A DNA stretch of 64,000 nt from the NCBI GenBank assembly GCA_019096155.1, contig JAHCVI010000001.1, positions 11,780,001 to 11,844,000 of the forward strand, written 5' to 3'. The stretch is from Staphylotrichum longicolle. Lineage: Eukaryota; Ascomycota; Sordariomycetes; Sordariales; Chaetomiaceae. The position numbers and the translations under genes were made by a program. This document shows positions 32,754 to 42,962 of this stretch, piece by piece (the stretch's first letter is position 1; the number at the start of each line of letters is the position of its first letter). The notes below the pieces were generated by a model. It was given only the letters and a program-made list of their open reading frames with translations. It had not been told where the DNA came from and made no database searches.

Positions 32754-34685
32754 ATGACAACGCCAAAGCCCGCAACCGACACCATTGTCAGACAGCAGGA
32801 GGAGGTGAGGCGGAGTTTGCCCTTCAACGACACCCAAGACTTTGAAGACGCGTCGAGGGGTTTTATCGCGTCCCGGAATCCCAACATTGTCACCAATGCA
32901 GACGGCCGGCCCGTGTGGGACAACCATGTGTACGGTTTTCTCAAGAACGCCCCCCCGAATGAAGCCAACCCGAGCCTCTGGCGCCAGTCTCAGCTCACGG
33001 CCAAGGACGGGCTGTTCCAGGTTACCGACGGCATCTACCAGGTCCGCGGGCTCGACATCTCCAATGTCACCTTCATCGAAGGCAACGAGGGGGTCATTGT
33101 CATCGACCCTCTCACCTCACAGGAGACCGCAGCCGCTGCGCTCCAGCTCTACCAGGACCATCGCGGCTCACGGCCCATCAAGGCTGTCATCTACACGCAC
33201 TCCCACCTCGACCACTTTGGCGGCGTGAAAGGCATGGTCACGCAGGAAGATGTCGACGCGGGCAAGGTGACCATCCTCGCGCCCGAGGGCTTTCTCGAGC
33301 ACGCCGTCGCAGAGAACGTCTTCGCAGGCACCGCCATGGGCCGCCGCGCCGCCTACATGTACGGCGCCGGCATCGACCGCGGCCCCAACGGGCAAGTCGG
33401 CTGCGGGCTGGGCCAGGCCGTCTCGACTGGCACCTTTACCCTGATCGCCCCTACCGACACCGTCTCTACGACCGGCGAGACGCGGACCATCGACGGCGTG
33501 CCAATCGAATTCCAGATGGCGCCCGACACGGAGGCGCCCTCGGAGATGCTCGTCTACTTCCCTGCGCACAAGGCCCTCTGCGCGGCCGAGGACGCGACGC
33601 ACACCTTCCACAACATCCTCACGCTGCGCGGCGCCGTCATCCGCGACCCGCACGGCTGGGCCAAGTACCTGACCGAGACGATCGACCTCTTCGCGGCGCG
33701 CGCCGACGTCGTCTTCGCCTCGCACCACTGGCCCGTCTGGGGCGGCGAGGCCCGCATCCGCCCCTTCCTCACCCAGCAGCGCGACCTCTACGCCTACGTC
33801 CACGACCAGACCCTCCGCCAGCTCAACCAGGGCCTGACGGGCCCCGAGATCGCCGAGACCTTCTCCCTGCCCCCCGCCCTCGCCGCCGCCTGGAACACCC
33901 GCGGCTACTACGGCTCCCTCAGCCACAACGTCAAGGCCGTCTACCAGCGCTACATGGGCTGGTTCGACGGCAACCCGTCCAACCTCTGGACCCACCCGCC
34001 CGTCGCCCGCGCCCGGCGCTACGTCGCGCTGCTGGGCGGGCGCGACGCCGTCGTCTCCGCCGCGCGGGCCGCGTTCGACGCGGGCGACTTCCGCTGGGCC
34101 GCCGAGCTGCTCAACCACGCCGTCTTCGCCGAGGAGGACGATCCCTCTTCCCCCTCCTCCTCCTCCTCCAATCCGGCGAGGGCCTTGCTGGCGGACACGT
34201 ACGAGCAGCTGGGCTACGGCGCCGAGAACGGGCCCTGGCGGAACTTTTACCTGTCCGGCGCGAAGGAGCTGCGCGACGGCAAGACGTTTGGCACGCCGAC
34301 GGCGACGGGATCAAAGGACATTGTCGCGCAGCTGACGCCCGAGATGGTGCTGGACGCGCTGGCCGTGCAGGTCGACGGTCCGCGGGCGAGCCGGGAGGAT
34401 ATCCGGGTGGACGTGGTCGTGACCGACTTGGGCGAGTCAGGGACGACGTACCGCGTGTGGCTGTCGAACGGGGCGCTGGTGTACAGCAAGAGGAAGCAGC
34501 CCGGGGAGGCGCAGGTGTCGGTGACGGGGACGGCGAGGCGGCTGACGGCGCTGGCAGTGTTTAGGTTGGATCCGGGGAAGTTGGTGGAGGCGGGGGTGAG
34601 GGTGGAGGGGGATAAGGGGGCGTTGGAGAGGTTGGGGTCGTTGCTGGATCCGGGGGATCCGAGTTTTAATATTGTCACGCCGTGA
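32754..34685 (+). CDS. BDS1: Alkyl/aryl-sulfatase of the metallo-beta-lactamase fold, BDS1-like
   Basis: A 643-residue intronless enzyme related to yeast Bds1 and bacterial SdsA1, which hydrolyse alkyl sulfates to release sulfate. The zinc-binding motif THSHLDH is at residues 148-154, followed by GGVKGM. The second metal region is LCAAEDATHTFHN, and a further His lies in FASHHWPVWGG. A dimerisation domain follows, and the C-terminal 120 residues form an SCP2-like lipid-binding domain (VDVVVTDLGESGTTYRVWLSNGALVY). No signal peptide. The yeast gene is generally held to be of bacterial origin; the absence of introns here fits such a history. The third-position GC rises strongly in the middle of the gene as in its neighbours. 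Confidence 0.93.
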   Translation: MTTPKPATDTIVRQQEEVRRSLPFNDTQDFEDASRGFIASRNPNIVTNADGRPVWDNHVYGFLKNAPPNEANPSLWRQSQLTAKDGLFQVTDGIYQVRGLDISNVTFIEGNEGVIVIDPLTSQETAAAALQLYQDHRGSRPIKAVIYTHSHLDHFGGVKGMVTQEDVDAGKVTILAPEGFLEHAVAENVFAGTAMGRRAAYMYGAGIDRGPNGQVGCGLGQAVSTGTFTLIAPTDTVSTTGETRTIDGVPIEFQMAPDTEAPSEMLVYFPAHKALCAAEDATHTFHNILTLRGAVIRDPHGWAKYLTETIDLFAARADVVFASHHWPVWGGEARIRPFLTQQRDLYAYVHDQTLRQLNQGLTGPEIAETFSLPPALAAAWNTRGYYGSLSHNVKAVYQRYMGWFDGNPSNLWTHPPVARARRYVALLGGRDAVVSAARAAFDAGDFRWAAELLNHAVFAEEDDPSSPSSSSSNPARALLADTYEQLGYGAENGPWRNFYLSGAKELRDGKTFGTPTATGSKDIVAQLTPEMVLDALAVQVDGPRASREDIRVDVVVTDLGESGTTYRVWLSNGALVYSKRKQPGEAQVSVTGTARRLTALAVFRLDPGKLVEAGVRVEGDKGALERLGSLLDPGDPSFNIVTP

Positions 34686-35014
34686 GGTTGGGTGGATCCT
34701 AGAGAGAAGTTAGTGCAAACTGTTGATGTATAAGCTCGCCGCCATACTTCGGCGTCTTCGTCCCACAAATAGGAGCTGATACCCCTGACTCGACAAAGTG
34801 GATCCACTAGGACGAGAGACAGAGAAAAGTCAAGCATTGTGCTAACGATAGAAGAATAAGTTAGCTCGGTGGACCAGTTCCAAGGGTATTTTTGGAACCA
34901 AGCCTGCATGTCCGACAAGCTTTGTTCTCACCTCCTTGAAACAATCTCAACGCCTCTCCCAAGCGTCCGTCGCTGAGATCCGCCACACTCAGCCCTCGCA
35001 AAAGCAAAAAAACG
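34686..35014. other. Gene-free stretch
   Basis: 3' flank of the alkylsulfatase gene, up to the tRNA. A T-run just past the tRNA 3' end (minus strand, 34998-35011, GCGTTTTTTTGC) would serve as the Pol III terminator. Confidence 0.5.
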
Positions 35015-35109
35015 CACCCAACGTGGGACTCGAACCCACAGCCTTGAGATGAATAGAAAAGGAAAGAGATCTAGAAGTCTCATGCGCTAACCAATTGCGC
35101 CAGCCGGGC
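35015..35109 (-). tRNA. trnR-UCU: tRNA-Arg (TCT) with 21-nt intron
   Basis: Read on the minus strand. Acceptor arm starts GCCCGGC (35109-35103). D arm GCGC/GCGC encloses AATTGGTTA. Anticodon stem TGAGA pairs with TCTCA around loop CTTCTA. The T arm is GTGGG-TTCGAGT-CCCAC. Anticodon TCT is at 35075-35073. A 21-nt intron (35071-35051) follows position 37, the canonical place. The 3' acceptor strand is GTTGGGT, so pairing needs three G:U wobbles (positions 1:72, 5:68, 6:67), where the perfect complement would be GCCGGGC. The discriminator base is G. A T-rich run follows. The gene may be functional or may have started to decay. Confidence 0.85.
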
Positions 35110-36729
35110 CAATTAGTCCGGCGACATCCGAAAAGGGGCCTATGAAAGCAGACCACAGTCGGCATACGACGCTGGAGTCATACATGGACTACCGTCGGGT
35201 TAGGCAGCAAAGAAACAGAGCTGGGCTCCTAGAAAGCTGCTCGTTGTTTTCAGTCCAGAGGTTCGAGTGATCTGCGTACCAGTGCTGGCAAAACACACCT
35301 TGCGGGCTCGGGTGTATTGCCACCACTGTGACCCCAACCCGGTTTTGATTCAAGGAAGTTCGTTTAGGCTTGGCAAAACGAAGCGAACTGGAGAGTCGCG
35401 CCACAAGAGTCGGCAGATGAGAAAAGAGCTTGATTGGTGGCTTTTAACAGTTGCAAGCGGAGGAAGAAGAGGTCTCAGGATCGCCCATTGTTGGCGAAAC
35501 CGTACGCGACAGTCTTTGGCGAGGTGGAAATAGGCAACGGGAGCAACGGGCCTCCCAGGCGGTCTTTCCTGCGTATTCACAACGTTCCAGTGCTGACATT
35601 TCAGCCACGCGAGTTGCATTCCTGCTTTGGGGTCGGCTATGGCCCGACGCCCTGGATAGAGTTTGGGAAAAGGGGAAAGTAGGAGAAAGACATCCTGTTT
35701 CAGAGCCATGCTCGAAATGCTCTAACCAAATCCAGAGATCCGGAACAGGACATGCGAGAGCCCCTACACATGCGCCTCCTTTAATCCCTGAAAGTCTCTC
35801 TCGCCCCCTCCTTTCGCTTCTCATGATTGATCGCTTACCGATGAGATCTGCATACCGTACACCCAGCGTGTGTAATCAAGGGACTATTCGCAAATGGTCA
35901 AATCGCCGTGGACGCGGTGAGGGTTTACGCGAAGGAATGGGAGTGACCGAATGGGGCGTGTTATAGACAGGGGTTACTTCATATAACTTCATTTTAAGTT
36001 GAACGGCGCGCCAGAGATGTGCGGAAACCGTGGAAACAGAGGTTTCGATGCCTATGGTATGCTCGGTTCAGATTGTACATTTTGAGGTACCGAGGACCTA
36101 TACGCATTCTTGGGAACGTTTATGCACATCTCCTGCTTGCTGGCATCTCCGCCGCAACCTATGAGGTTAACCAAAACCTACTGAACTGGTACATGTACCA
36201 TTCAAAAGAGGTCGAAAAGCTCACGGCAATCTTGTGCCCAAAGACCAGACTCTGCCAGTCAAGCCGTGACCATCTGCCGATTCACAACCATCTGCCGATC
36301 GCGACCCTTGCCAGATTGGTCACGGACCTGAGCTTTTGAAACCCCCCGTGGTCACCTATGGACATTCCTTCCGGCGGAGGCGTTGGCTCTCCACGGTGTT
36401 TCATGCCAAGCAGCCCACCTCGGCGAGGCTCTAACTTGTTGTGGTACTGAACATGCGCGGAAGCCAAGCCAAGCCAAGCCCGCAGACAATTCTGTCGACG
36501 AATCGACAACATGTGATAGGCGCGGCTACCAGCGTAGGTTGTATCGTTGACGGGCACTCATGGAAAGGGAAACCGGGTCGGCGGACCTGTTCCGTTGGGA
36601 AACACTCAGACAGTAGTACTACGGTAAACAAGCAAAGCATAAAATGGACAAGAGATTACTTGAAGGTTATCGGTCTTGTCGTCCACTACCCGTCCGCTTC
36701 TACGTGCAGCCTTCCTTGGAGCAACAATC
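35110..36729. other. Gene-free stretch
   Basis: No coding gene is supported. A short AGCCA tandem repeat lies near 36461-36480. CATAAAAT at about 36638-36645 could be the TATA element of the xylanase gene. Confidence 0.5.
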
Positions 36730-38084
36730 ATGTATACTCTTGCGTTCGCGCTCGCCCTCGCCCCCGCCGCTGTGCTTGCCCAGTCCCCTCTGTGGGGCCA
36801 GTGTATGTGACAGTTCTCGCCCATCATCGCCACCAGACTGACTAATTTCGTTTGTCTTACAATAGGCGGCGGTCAAGGCTGGTCGGGTCCCACGACCTGC
36901 GTTTCTGGATCAGTGTGCCAAAAGAGCAAGCAAGTAGCTCCTCCTCCGAGCAGATAGTTGCTCCTTTCCGTTAAGAGTATCACTAACTGGTCTTCCCAGT
37001 GACTGGTACTCTCAGTGCGTGCCCGGATCAGGGAACCCTCCTGCGGTAACCACCACTGGAAGCACTCCGGCGCCAACCGGCGGCGGCAGCAGCGGTGGGA
37101 GTGGGCTGCACAACAAATTCAAGGCCAAGGGGAAGCTCTACTTCGGAACCGAGATCGACCACTACCACCTCAACAACAATGCGTTGACCACCATCGTCAA
37201 GAACAGCTTTGGGCAGGTCACCCACGAGAACAGCCTGAAGTGGGATGCTACTGAGCGTAAGCGTTTTCCAGCCCTAGGTCGCTGAAGCGAACTGGTATAT
37301 ATGCTAACTCCCAATGTGAACCATGCTAGCGAGCCGCAACTCATTCACCTTCTCCAACGCTGACGCCGTTATCAACTTTGCTCAAGCAAACGGCAAGCTC
37401 ATTCGTGGTCACACCCTCCTCTGGCACTCCCAGTTGCCGCAGTGGGTGCAGAACATCAACGACCGCAACACCTTGACTCAGGTCATCCAGAACCACGTCA
37501 CCACGATTGTCACCCGCTACAAGGGCAAGGTCCTTCAGTGGGATGTCGTCAACGAGATCTTTGCCGAGGATGGCTCGCTCCGCGACAGCGTCTTCAGCCG
37601 CGTTCTGGGCGAGGACTTTGTCGGCATCGCCTTCCGCGCAGCGCGTGCCGCCGACCCTGCCGCGAAGCTCTACATCAATGACTACAACCTCGACATCGCC
37701 AACTACGCCAAGGTCACCCGTGGCATGGTCGAGAAGGTCAACAAGTGGCTCGCTCAGGGCATCCCCATCGACGGCATCGGCTCCCAGGCTCACTTGGCCG
37801 CTCCCGGCGGATGGAACTCTGCCTCTGGTGTTCCCGCTGCCCTGAAGGCTCTCGCCGCGTCCAACGTCAAGGAGATTGCCATCACCGAGCTCGACATCTC
37901 CGGTGCCTCCGCCAACGATTACCTCACCGTCATGAACGCCTGCCTCCAGATCTCAAAGTGTGTTGGCATCACCGTCTGGGGAGTGTCGGACAAGGACAGC
38001 TGGAGATCGAGCGACAACCCGCTCCTCTTTGACCGCAACTACCAGGCCAAGGCAGCGTACAACGCCTTGATCAATGCCCTGTAA
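36730..38084 (+). CDS. GH10 endo-beta-1,4-xylanase with N-terminal CBM1
   Basis: A 382-residue secreted xylanase. Exons: 36730-36802, 36866-36929, 37000-37256, 37330-38084. Signal peptide MYTLAFALALAPAAVLA is followed directly by a cellulose-binding CBM1 (QCGGQGWSGPTTC ... WYSQC), a Thr/Pro/Gly/Ser linker, and a GH10 barrel. Acid/base Glu 207 lies in WDVVNEIF and the nucleophile Glu 318 in ITELDIS. The Trp/His substrate-site residues LRGH-type (LIRGHTLLWHSQLPQW) are present. Introns 1 and 2 both interrupt the CBM1. Intron 2 must start with GCAAGT after AGCAA to restore the SNDWYSQC sequence, so it is a GC-AG intron. Acts outside the cell on plant xylan. Length is typical for CBM1-GH10 enzymes. 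Confidence 0.94.
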
Positions 38085-38453
38085 AGGGTGGTCTAGGGAG
38101 TGTACGTGAGCGCCACTTGCGACTATGAGACTGGAGGAAGCGGGAGAAGCGGTTCTTAGGTCCCCCTAATAAGAAGAGAGTTTCGCCAGTTGGCGATGCC
38201 TGGAGTCCAATCACGGAACCCTCTTTGACCGGAACCAACAGACGTAGCTTGGCAAACTTAGCAAATCAACTACATAATTCTTCGCAAGTGGAAAAAACGG
38301 TCATGCGCAAATGCTAAAGAAGCATGAACACCATGGTGCTAACGCGCAAAAAACGGCCGCTCAATGCAAACTCGGGCGTTTATTATCTTTATTCTTTACA
38401 TAAATGACCACCTCCTTTGGCGCGGCTGCGCCCTCAAACATCCTTTCCATATC
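38085..38453. other. Gene-free stretch
   Basis: 3' flank of the xylanase. Nothing recognised. Confidence 0.5.
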
Positions 38454-39192
38454 TTATCCACCGTCACTCTCTTCCTCCCTATCACCTCCGACACCACCTT
38501 CCAACCTCACCCAACCCTGCCCCATCAGACAATACACAACCGGCTTCCCCCCCTTTTCAGCGGTATTTACGCCGACACGAACCCGAACTCCTTGATTCCA
38601 ATACTGCAACAGTATCATGATGATCGTTTCATTGTGGTACACATCCACTGCAAGCGCCGTGGCCTGATGAACAACCTTGCCGTCGACCAAGCCAACACCC
38701 GGCACGGCCAGGTCAATGGATCCTTGCAGAGAAACGGCAACCCAATCCGCGGATGGTACACGGTGGTCGTGATTGATAGAGGTGGTGCTCGGTCCTTCCG
38801 GTCTCCAACAGGACGTGGGTTGGACCCTGCAAGAAACCGCAACCTAGACGGTCTGGGCACGCAAAACAGGCTCGCCATCCAGCTTACCTTATCCAGCGGA
38901 CCCGTAGCTGGGGCGCCAACCTCGATTTGTTTGACCAGCCGAACCCGGACCCCGCCACGCTCCTGCGACAGGAGAGGGCGTTGGAACGGGCACCTATATC
39001 ATAGACAGTAAAGGACATACGATCCCCATGTTTCACCGCGCGCTGTGGGAAAATAGTAATCGCGGTGGCATTGTATTTGCCTCGGACGGCTCGCTGTGTG
39101 ACCCGTATACGAGGAACGGTGGTGATATTGTCAACACACCTGGCTTCTACAGGCTCTGATGGCGCACACTCAAGAAGAACCAGGGTAAGCAA
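38454..39192 (-). CDS. Unrecognised beta-rich protein, 5' end uncertain
   Basis: A minus-strand model that gains support from splicing. Removing a GT..AG intron at 38887-38827 (GTAAGC ... TTGCAG, 61 nt) joins two open stretches in one frame of about 225 codons. It runs from near 39192 to the TAA at 38454. The 3' exon has alternating hydrophobic strands such as GSIDLAVPGVGLVDGKVV and ATALAVDVYHNETIIMILL. No ATG begins the upstream exon; an extra 5' intron ending near the CATAG at about 39196 is possible. A TATATA element on the same strand lies at 39269-39275. I do not recognise the family. The plus strand also holds a protein-like frame at about 38950-39160, so the coding strand is not certain. 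Confidence 0.35.
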
Positions 39193-39782
39193 TGGGGACT
39201 ATGGGAATGATGCAGTTCATTTGAATACATACTAGAGAAGTACTCGTCACTTCGTTGTGACAACAGTGTATATAAGGCAGTTTAGTGGAAAACGCTAGTT
39301 GACATCGGATATTTCATTTGTGATTGCCTTGGTGGTTCCCAACTTTCGTAGTCCCAACCCCGACTCTGCACCCAGAAGCTCGTTTACTGCAGCGATCCCG
39401 AGGAAAGGGACGCGTCGCTCAAGCCCTGTCTGCTGCCCTGCCGGTCGCGAGCGGTTGGTCATTGGTAAAACTGTGTAATTAAAGGTACATGTACATGTAC
39501 CTAAAGATCCGCGAAACGTGCTCAATCCCACCCCCTGACTTGCAGCACTGACCAATCATTGGCAGCGCAATTCATGCGAGACGTCGAAACAAGCTCAATT
39601 CTTCTCTCGGGACAGGACTAGTCTGCAGGTGGCTGAATGGCACATGGGTGGAACAGGGAGTGCTGTTTTGGTGCATTCCAGCTGCTCTGCCGATGGAACG
39701 TCGCGAGATCATAGGCAGCGCGGAAGTTCCTTCACCGGCAGACCGGGTCAGGGGAGCGTGCCCAACTGAATTCTGCACTGGG
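39193..39782. other. Gene-free stretch between two divergent promoters
   Basis: TATATA at 39269-39275 (for the minus-strand gene) is followed by about 500 bp without a supported gene. A tandem GTACAT string lies near 39485-39500. Confidence 0.45.
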
Positions 39783-39788
39783 TATATA
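39783..39788 (+). promoter_or_regulatory. TATA box of the ferric reductase gene
   Basis: TATATA, 93 bp upstream of the chosen ATG at 39876. Upstream in-frame Met codons precede this element and are therefore unlikely starts. Confidence 0.5.
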
Positions 39789-39875
39789 CCCGTTCCGCTC
39801 TTTTCTTGGCCCATGAGAAGACCTTCACACTTGCTGCGTCTCTTGGCCGGCACGACCTTCTGCAGCCCTCCCGCC

Positions 39876-42379
39876 ATGGCCGCTCCGCTGTTTGCGTTTC
39901 TGCTGCTACCACTTTCCTGTCTCGTTCACAACGTCGTCGGATACAAGCATGGCATCGTCGGCTATGGTATCTCCTTGTACCCCGACTTATGCTGCCAAGC
40001 ATGCCATGACTCCCTCTCGTCTCTGTACCTGACCTGCACCACTTTTGACCATGGCGACATGGGGGATATGGGGGATATGGGGGGAATGGGAGACATGGGG
40101 ATGATGGGCACGACCAGCGCCGAGTGCTACGCGAACAACACAGCCTGGCTCCAGACCATGGCATACTGCATCCAGCAGAACTGCAACGCCGACGGGTATC
40201 CGCCCGAGAAGCAGGCCGAGTGCTTCAGCAACCAGGCGGTTGGCGGTGCCTCGACGCCCACTTTCCACGACAGCCTGCCCCCAACGCCCCCGACGACCGA
40301 ACTCGCGAGCAATGCGACCTGGCTCAACGAGACCAGCTTGGTCAACGGCGAAGTCTATCATTCCACACACGGGACACTGGGGCAGTTTGCAAGAGAGGAG
40401 TACCTGCATACCAAATATTCGTACGTTTCTCGGGCGCTTGCTTGTGTTAGTGACGATCCCTCGGCCCGAGGCTGACAAACACACCACAGGTTAATCCTCT
40501 ACCTCGTTGTCATTGGCGTCATCGTCGTCTGTGGCGCCATTGCCCAGTTTGCGGGCCTCCTTCCCAACCTACACAGACAATGGCAGGCTTCCGGCTTGTT
40601 GTCTGCGTTGCGCTCCTTCATCTTCCTCCCTGCCCTCCTGGGCTCCCGGCGGCTTGAGCCCCTCCCTGGACGTGTGGGCTACTTGCCAGGCAGGGCGCTC
40701 AGCCTCTTCATCGGGGTCTACGTCGTTCTAAACATTGTGTTCTCGTCTGTATCGTTTGGCAACTTTTCGCCCAACATCTGGTTCATGTCTCCCGAGTTTG
40801 AGACGTGCGAGTACGTCGGCAACCGGACGGGCACTCTCAGTCTGGTCAACATGAGCATTGCCATTTTGTTCGCGGGCAGGAACAACATCCTGATTGCGCT
40901 CACGGGATGGAGCCAGACGACGTTCATGACACTGCATCGATGGACGGCCAGAGTGGCGACTGTGCAGGCCGTCGTACACTCCATCGCCTACACCGTCGCC
41001 TACTTTGAGCCCGGCTATGAGGGTGCGGCGGCGTATGCTGCCAAAGCGGCCGAACCGTTCTACGTAAGTCTGACCCCTGCATGCCGTCGACACCCCAAGA
41101 CTAACATCTTTGACAGTACTGGGGAATTATCGCAACCATTGCCCTCTCCCTGGCAGCCACATTCGCCTTCCTCCCCTTCCGCATCCGCTTCTACGAGTGC
41201 TTCCTCGTCCTCCACATCGCCCTCGTCATACTCGCCCTGGCCGGCTGCTGGTACCATCTCGTCCCCCACTTCAGCTTCGACTACGGCTACCAAGTCTGGC
41301 TGTACCTCTGCTTTGCCTTTTGGTCCACCGACCGCCTGGCCCGGCTGGCCCGAGTGGCTTACTACAACCCTCTCGGCGGCTCTGAAGCACTCATCGAAGC
41401 CATCCCGGGCTGCGACATCATGCAAGTCACGGTCTTCCCCCGTACGACGCAGGGCTTCGGCCCCGGCCAGCACAGCTTCCTCTACATCGGCGGGCTGCTC
41501 CAGTTCTGGCAATCCCACCCCTTCAGCGTCGCCGCCTGGACCACAGGCCTCTCACCCCCTTCGCCCACGTCCACGCTTCCCTCCAACACCGGCAGTGGCA
41601 GCGACAACGACAACGAAAAAGTCATTCCCACCACCACCACCATCCACTCCCACCCTTCCTCCCCTCCTCCCCCAAACAACACAACCCCACCCTCCCCCAC
41701 AAAACCATCAATCCGCTTTCTCATCCGCGCCCACGCCGGTACAACCTCCCATGTGCACCACCGTCTCCTCGCCTCCTCGCAAAAACAACTGCCCCTCCGC
41801 GTCTGCATCGAGGGCCCCTACGCAGGCCACCGCGCCACGCTCCACCCCCTCCAAGCGGCAGACACGGTCCTGTGCGTCGCGGGCGGGATCGGGATCACCC
41901 ACATCCTGGGTGTGCTGCAGCAGGTGCGTCAGGGGCGGCAAAAGAATCCCGGCCGGGGCCGGGCCCGGGGCCACGGTGGTGTGGCGGCTGGGCCGAAGAG
42001 GGTGGTCCTCGCGTGGTCGGCACGGGAGAGGGGGCTGATTGAGCACGTGTGGAGGGAGTTTCTCGCGGGCGGGGGGGGGGGGGTGGAGGGTTGGTTTTGG
42101 TGGACTGGTGGTGGGCGAGAGGAAGAGGAGGAGGAGGGAGGAGGAGGAGAGAAGATGGGTGAGAATGGTGGTGGTCCGAAGGGGGTTGTGGAGAGGGAGG
42201 TGAAGGCGGGGAGGATGGATATTGGCAAGGTCATCAGGGAATGTGTAGAGGCGGGCCAGCAGACGGCTGTTGTGGTGTGCGCGCCTGGGGGAATGGCGGA
42301 TGAGGTGACGAGGCAGGTTGTGGCGTGTGTTAGGGGTGGGTTTAGGGTGGATTTGGTCGAGGAGGCTTTTGCTTGGTAA
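39876..42379 (+). CDS. FRE-type ferric/cupric reductase with Met-rich ectodomain repeat
   Basis: A 793-residue plasma-membrane metalloreductase. Exons: 39876-40420, 40490-41063, 41117-42379; phases agree. Signal peptide MAAPLFAFLLLPLSCLVHNVVG is followed by a Cys-rich ectodomain (DLCCQACHDSL ... CYANN ... YCIQQNC ... CFSN). This contains a Met/Gly/Asp repeat, GDMGDMGDMGGMGDMGMMG. Then a transmembrane helix and the ferric-reductase core with heme His residues (HRWTARVATVQAVVHS; LHIALVILALAGCWYH). The cytosolic part has the FAD motif HPFSVAAW and the NADPH motifs GGIGITHILG and VCAPGGMADEV. Two low-complexity Pro/Ser and Glu/Gly inserts lengthen the cytosolic domain. It reduces extracellular Fe3+ or Cu2+ for uptake; the Met repeat may favour copper. 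Confidence 0.9.
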
Positions 42380-42962
42380 TTAGTGCTTGTCGTAGCATGC
42401 GACTCTTTATCTTCTCAGGTTGGTGAATTTAAGATTGTGAAGGAACAAACTCGGGGCCGTTAAACACGGTTGCAACCTGCATGTTGGTGCGTATTTCGGT
42501 GAGAAGGGACAGTTTGTTCTCTGGCTCAGGACGGAATGTAAAGATGGCGCAACGGTCTGAGACAGGGACACCTCCCCTCTCTGGGAGCCGGAGGATATTA
42601 CAGTTTACAAAAAGGGCAAGGTCGAGGTGGCGCCGCGAGAACCATGTTAAACAGAGCAAACTTGCTCACCTGCAGACGGAGGGTTGTGTGATGGCACTAT
42701 ATCCATCTGGGGTAAGAATCGGCATTCCGGTTGCACCTCACACTTTCCCTGCAAGCCGCAATGGCTCCGTGGCCTGAAACAACTTGAGCTATATCTGGCA
42801 TGCCACATACAGAAGCCTATTTGCACATGGCTGGGCTCAGCAAAGACTTGAATCGGCTGCTTGAATCCCCCTTTTTCTCCTCCTTGCCTACATGTACCTA
42901 GGTCGGCTGCTTTCTCCGTCGTCAGGATTCTGTCAACCCAAGAATACGATCAGTCTGGCACC
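42380..42962. other. Gene-free stretch
   Basis: Between the ferric reductase and the opine dehydrogenase-like gene. No gene supported. Confidence 0.5.

Noticed and set aside
33168..34118. Long minus-strand frame opposite the alkylsulfatase
   Set aside because: Val/Gly/Ala/Arg-rich mirror of a conserved GC-rich gene; no independent domain.
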